From Kocuria sp. (lineage in GTDB: Bacteria > Actinomycetota > Actinomycetes > Actinomycetales > Micrococcaceae): DNA of 22,213 bases. Under the pieces are notes generated by a model that was given only the letters and a program-made list of their open reading frames with translations, was not told where the DNA came from and ran no database searches. Shown here piece by piece: positions 22,179 to 22,213 of the stretch. The stretch is from the NCBI GenBank assembly GCA_030454085.1, contig JAKDJD010000039.1:1-22213 (forward strand), read 5' to 3'. The first letter of the stretch is position 1; every line of letters begins with the position of its first letter. The position numbers and the translations under genes were made by a program.

Positions 22179-22208
22179 CGGTCGAGGTGGCAATCCCGTG
22201 CGCTCCCG
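22179..22208 (+). repeat. GAGGTGGCA repeat, copy D
   Basis: Core CGAGGTGGCA-N5-GTGC at 22183-22201, 51 bp after the stop of the DCC gene and in the same orientation as that gene. The upstream CCG of the other copies is GGT here and the TTTT run is replaced by TCCC, so this is the most diverged copy. The window ends 12 bases later, so more copies may follow. Confidence 0.65.
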
Positions 22209-22213
22209 GCCAC

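Overview
The window is high-GC, tightly packed bacterial DNA. The gene families (GntR/FCD, TetR, DHA2-type MFS, Dpp/Opp-type ABC, a SAM riboswitch of the actinobacterial SAM-IV kind), frequent GTG/TTG starts and chains of ATGA start/stop overlaps point to an actinobacterium, probably of the Micrococcales; the genus cannot be read from the sequence. There are 20 protein genes, one riboswitch, several palindromic operators inside or next to promoters, and a small family of dispersed 30-bp repeats. No tRNA, rRNA, CRISPR array, transposase or prophage gene was found.

Left third (1-4.8 kb): regulator-plus-target modules. A GntR/FCD regulator (86-748) faces an atypical NAD(P)-binding SDR protein (761-1675). 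The SDR gene is divergent from a TetR regulator (1787-2458), and the gap between them holds two copies of a 15-bp palindrome. A second TetR gene (2522-3121) is divergent from a 14-TM MFS exporter (3206-4729); a palindrome fills the spacer of the exporter's predicted promoter.

Middle (4.9-9.4 kb): an apparent catabolic operon. An autoregulated-looking GntR/FCD regulator is followed, with 4-base overlaps, by a 3-hydroxyisobutyrate-dehydrogenase-like enzyme, a mandelate-racemase-subgroup enolase, an unrecognised 106-aa protein, and then an MFS uptake carrier. The set looks like import, dehydration or epimerisation, and redox steps on a hydroxy or sugar acid; the substrate is unknown and no aldolase is present.

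9.5-13.6 kb: a glutaminase fused to a STAS domain (plus strand), convergent with a two-gene sulfur amino acid operon (minus strand; O-acetylhomoserine sulfhydrylase-like, then cystathionine gamma-synthase/lyase-like). A SAM riboswitch precedes the operon, so transsulfuration or direct sulfhydrylation should be shut off when S-adenosylmethionine is plentiful.

13.7-19.0 kb: a complete Dpp/Opp-type ABC importer on the minus strand, ordered binding lipoprotein, permease, permease, fused double ATPase, each joined to the next by an ATGA overlap. A 9-bp inverted repeat could hide the translation start of the first gene. The 19.0-19.5 kb gap has no gene but carries three copies of the dispersed repeat.

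19.5-22.2 kb: a LysR regulator divergent from an EamA/RhtA-like exporter, then a small DCC-family (DUF393) thiol protein. A fourth repeat copy follows the last gene.

The signals most worth following are the CGAGGTGGCA-N5-GTGC repeat family, the unknown 106-aa protein embedded in the catabolic operon, and the structured leader of the ABC importer.
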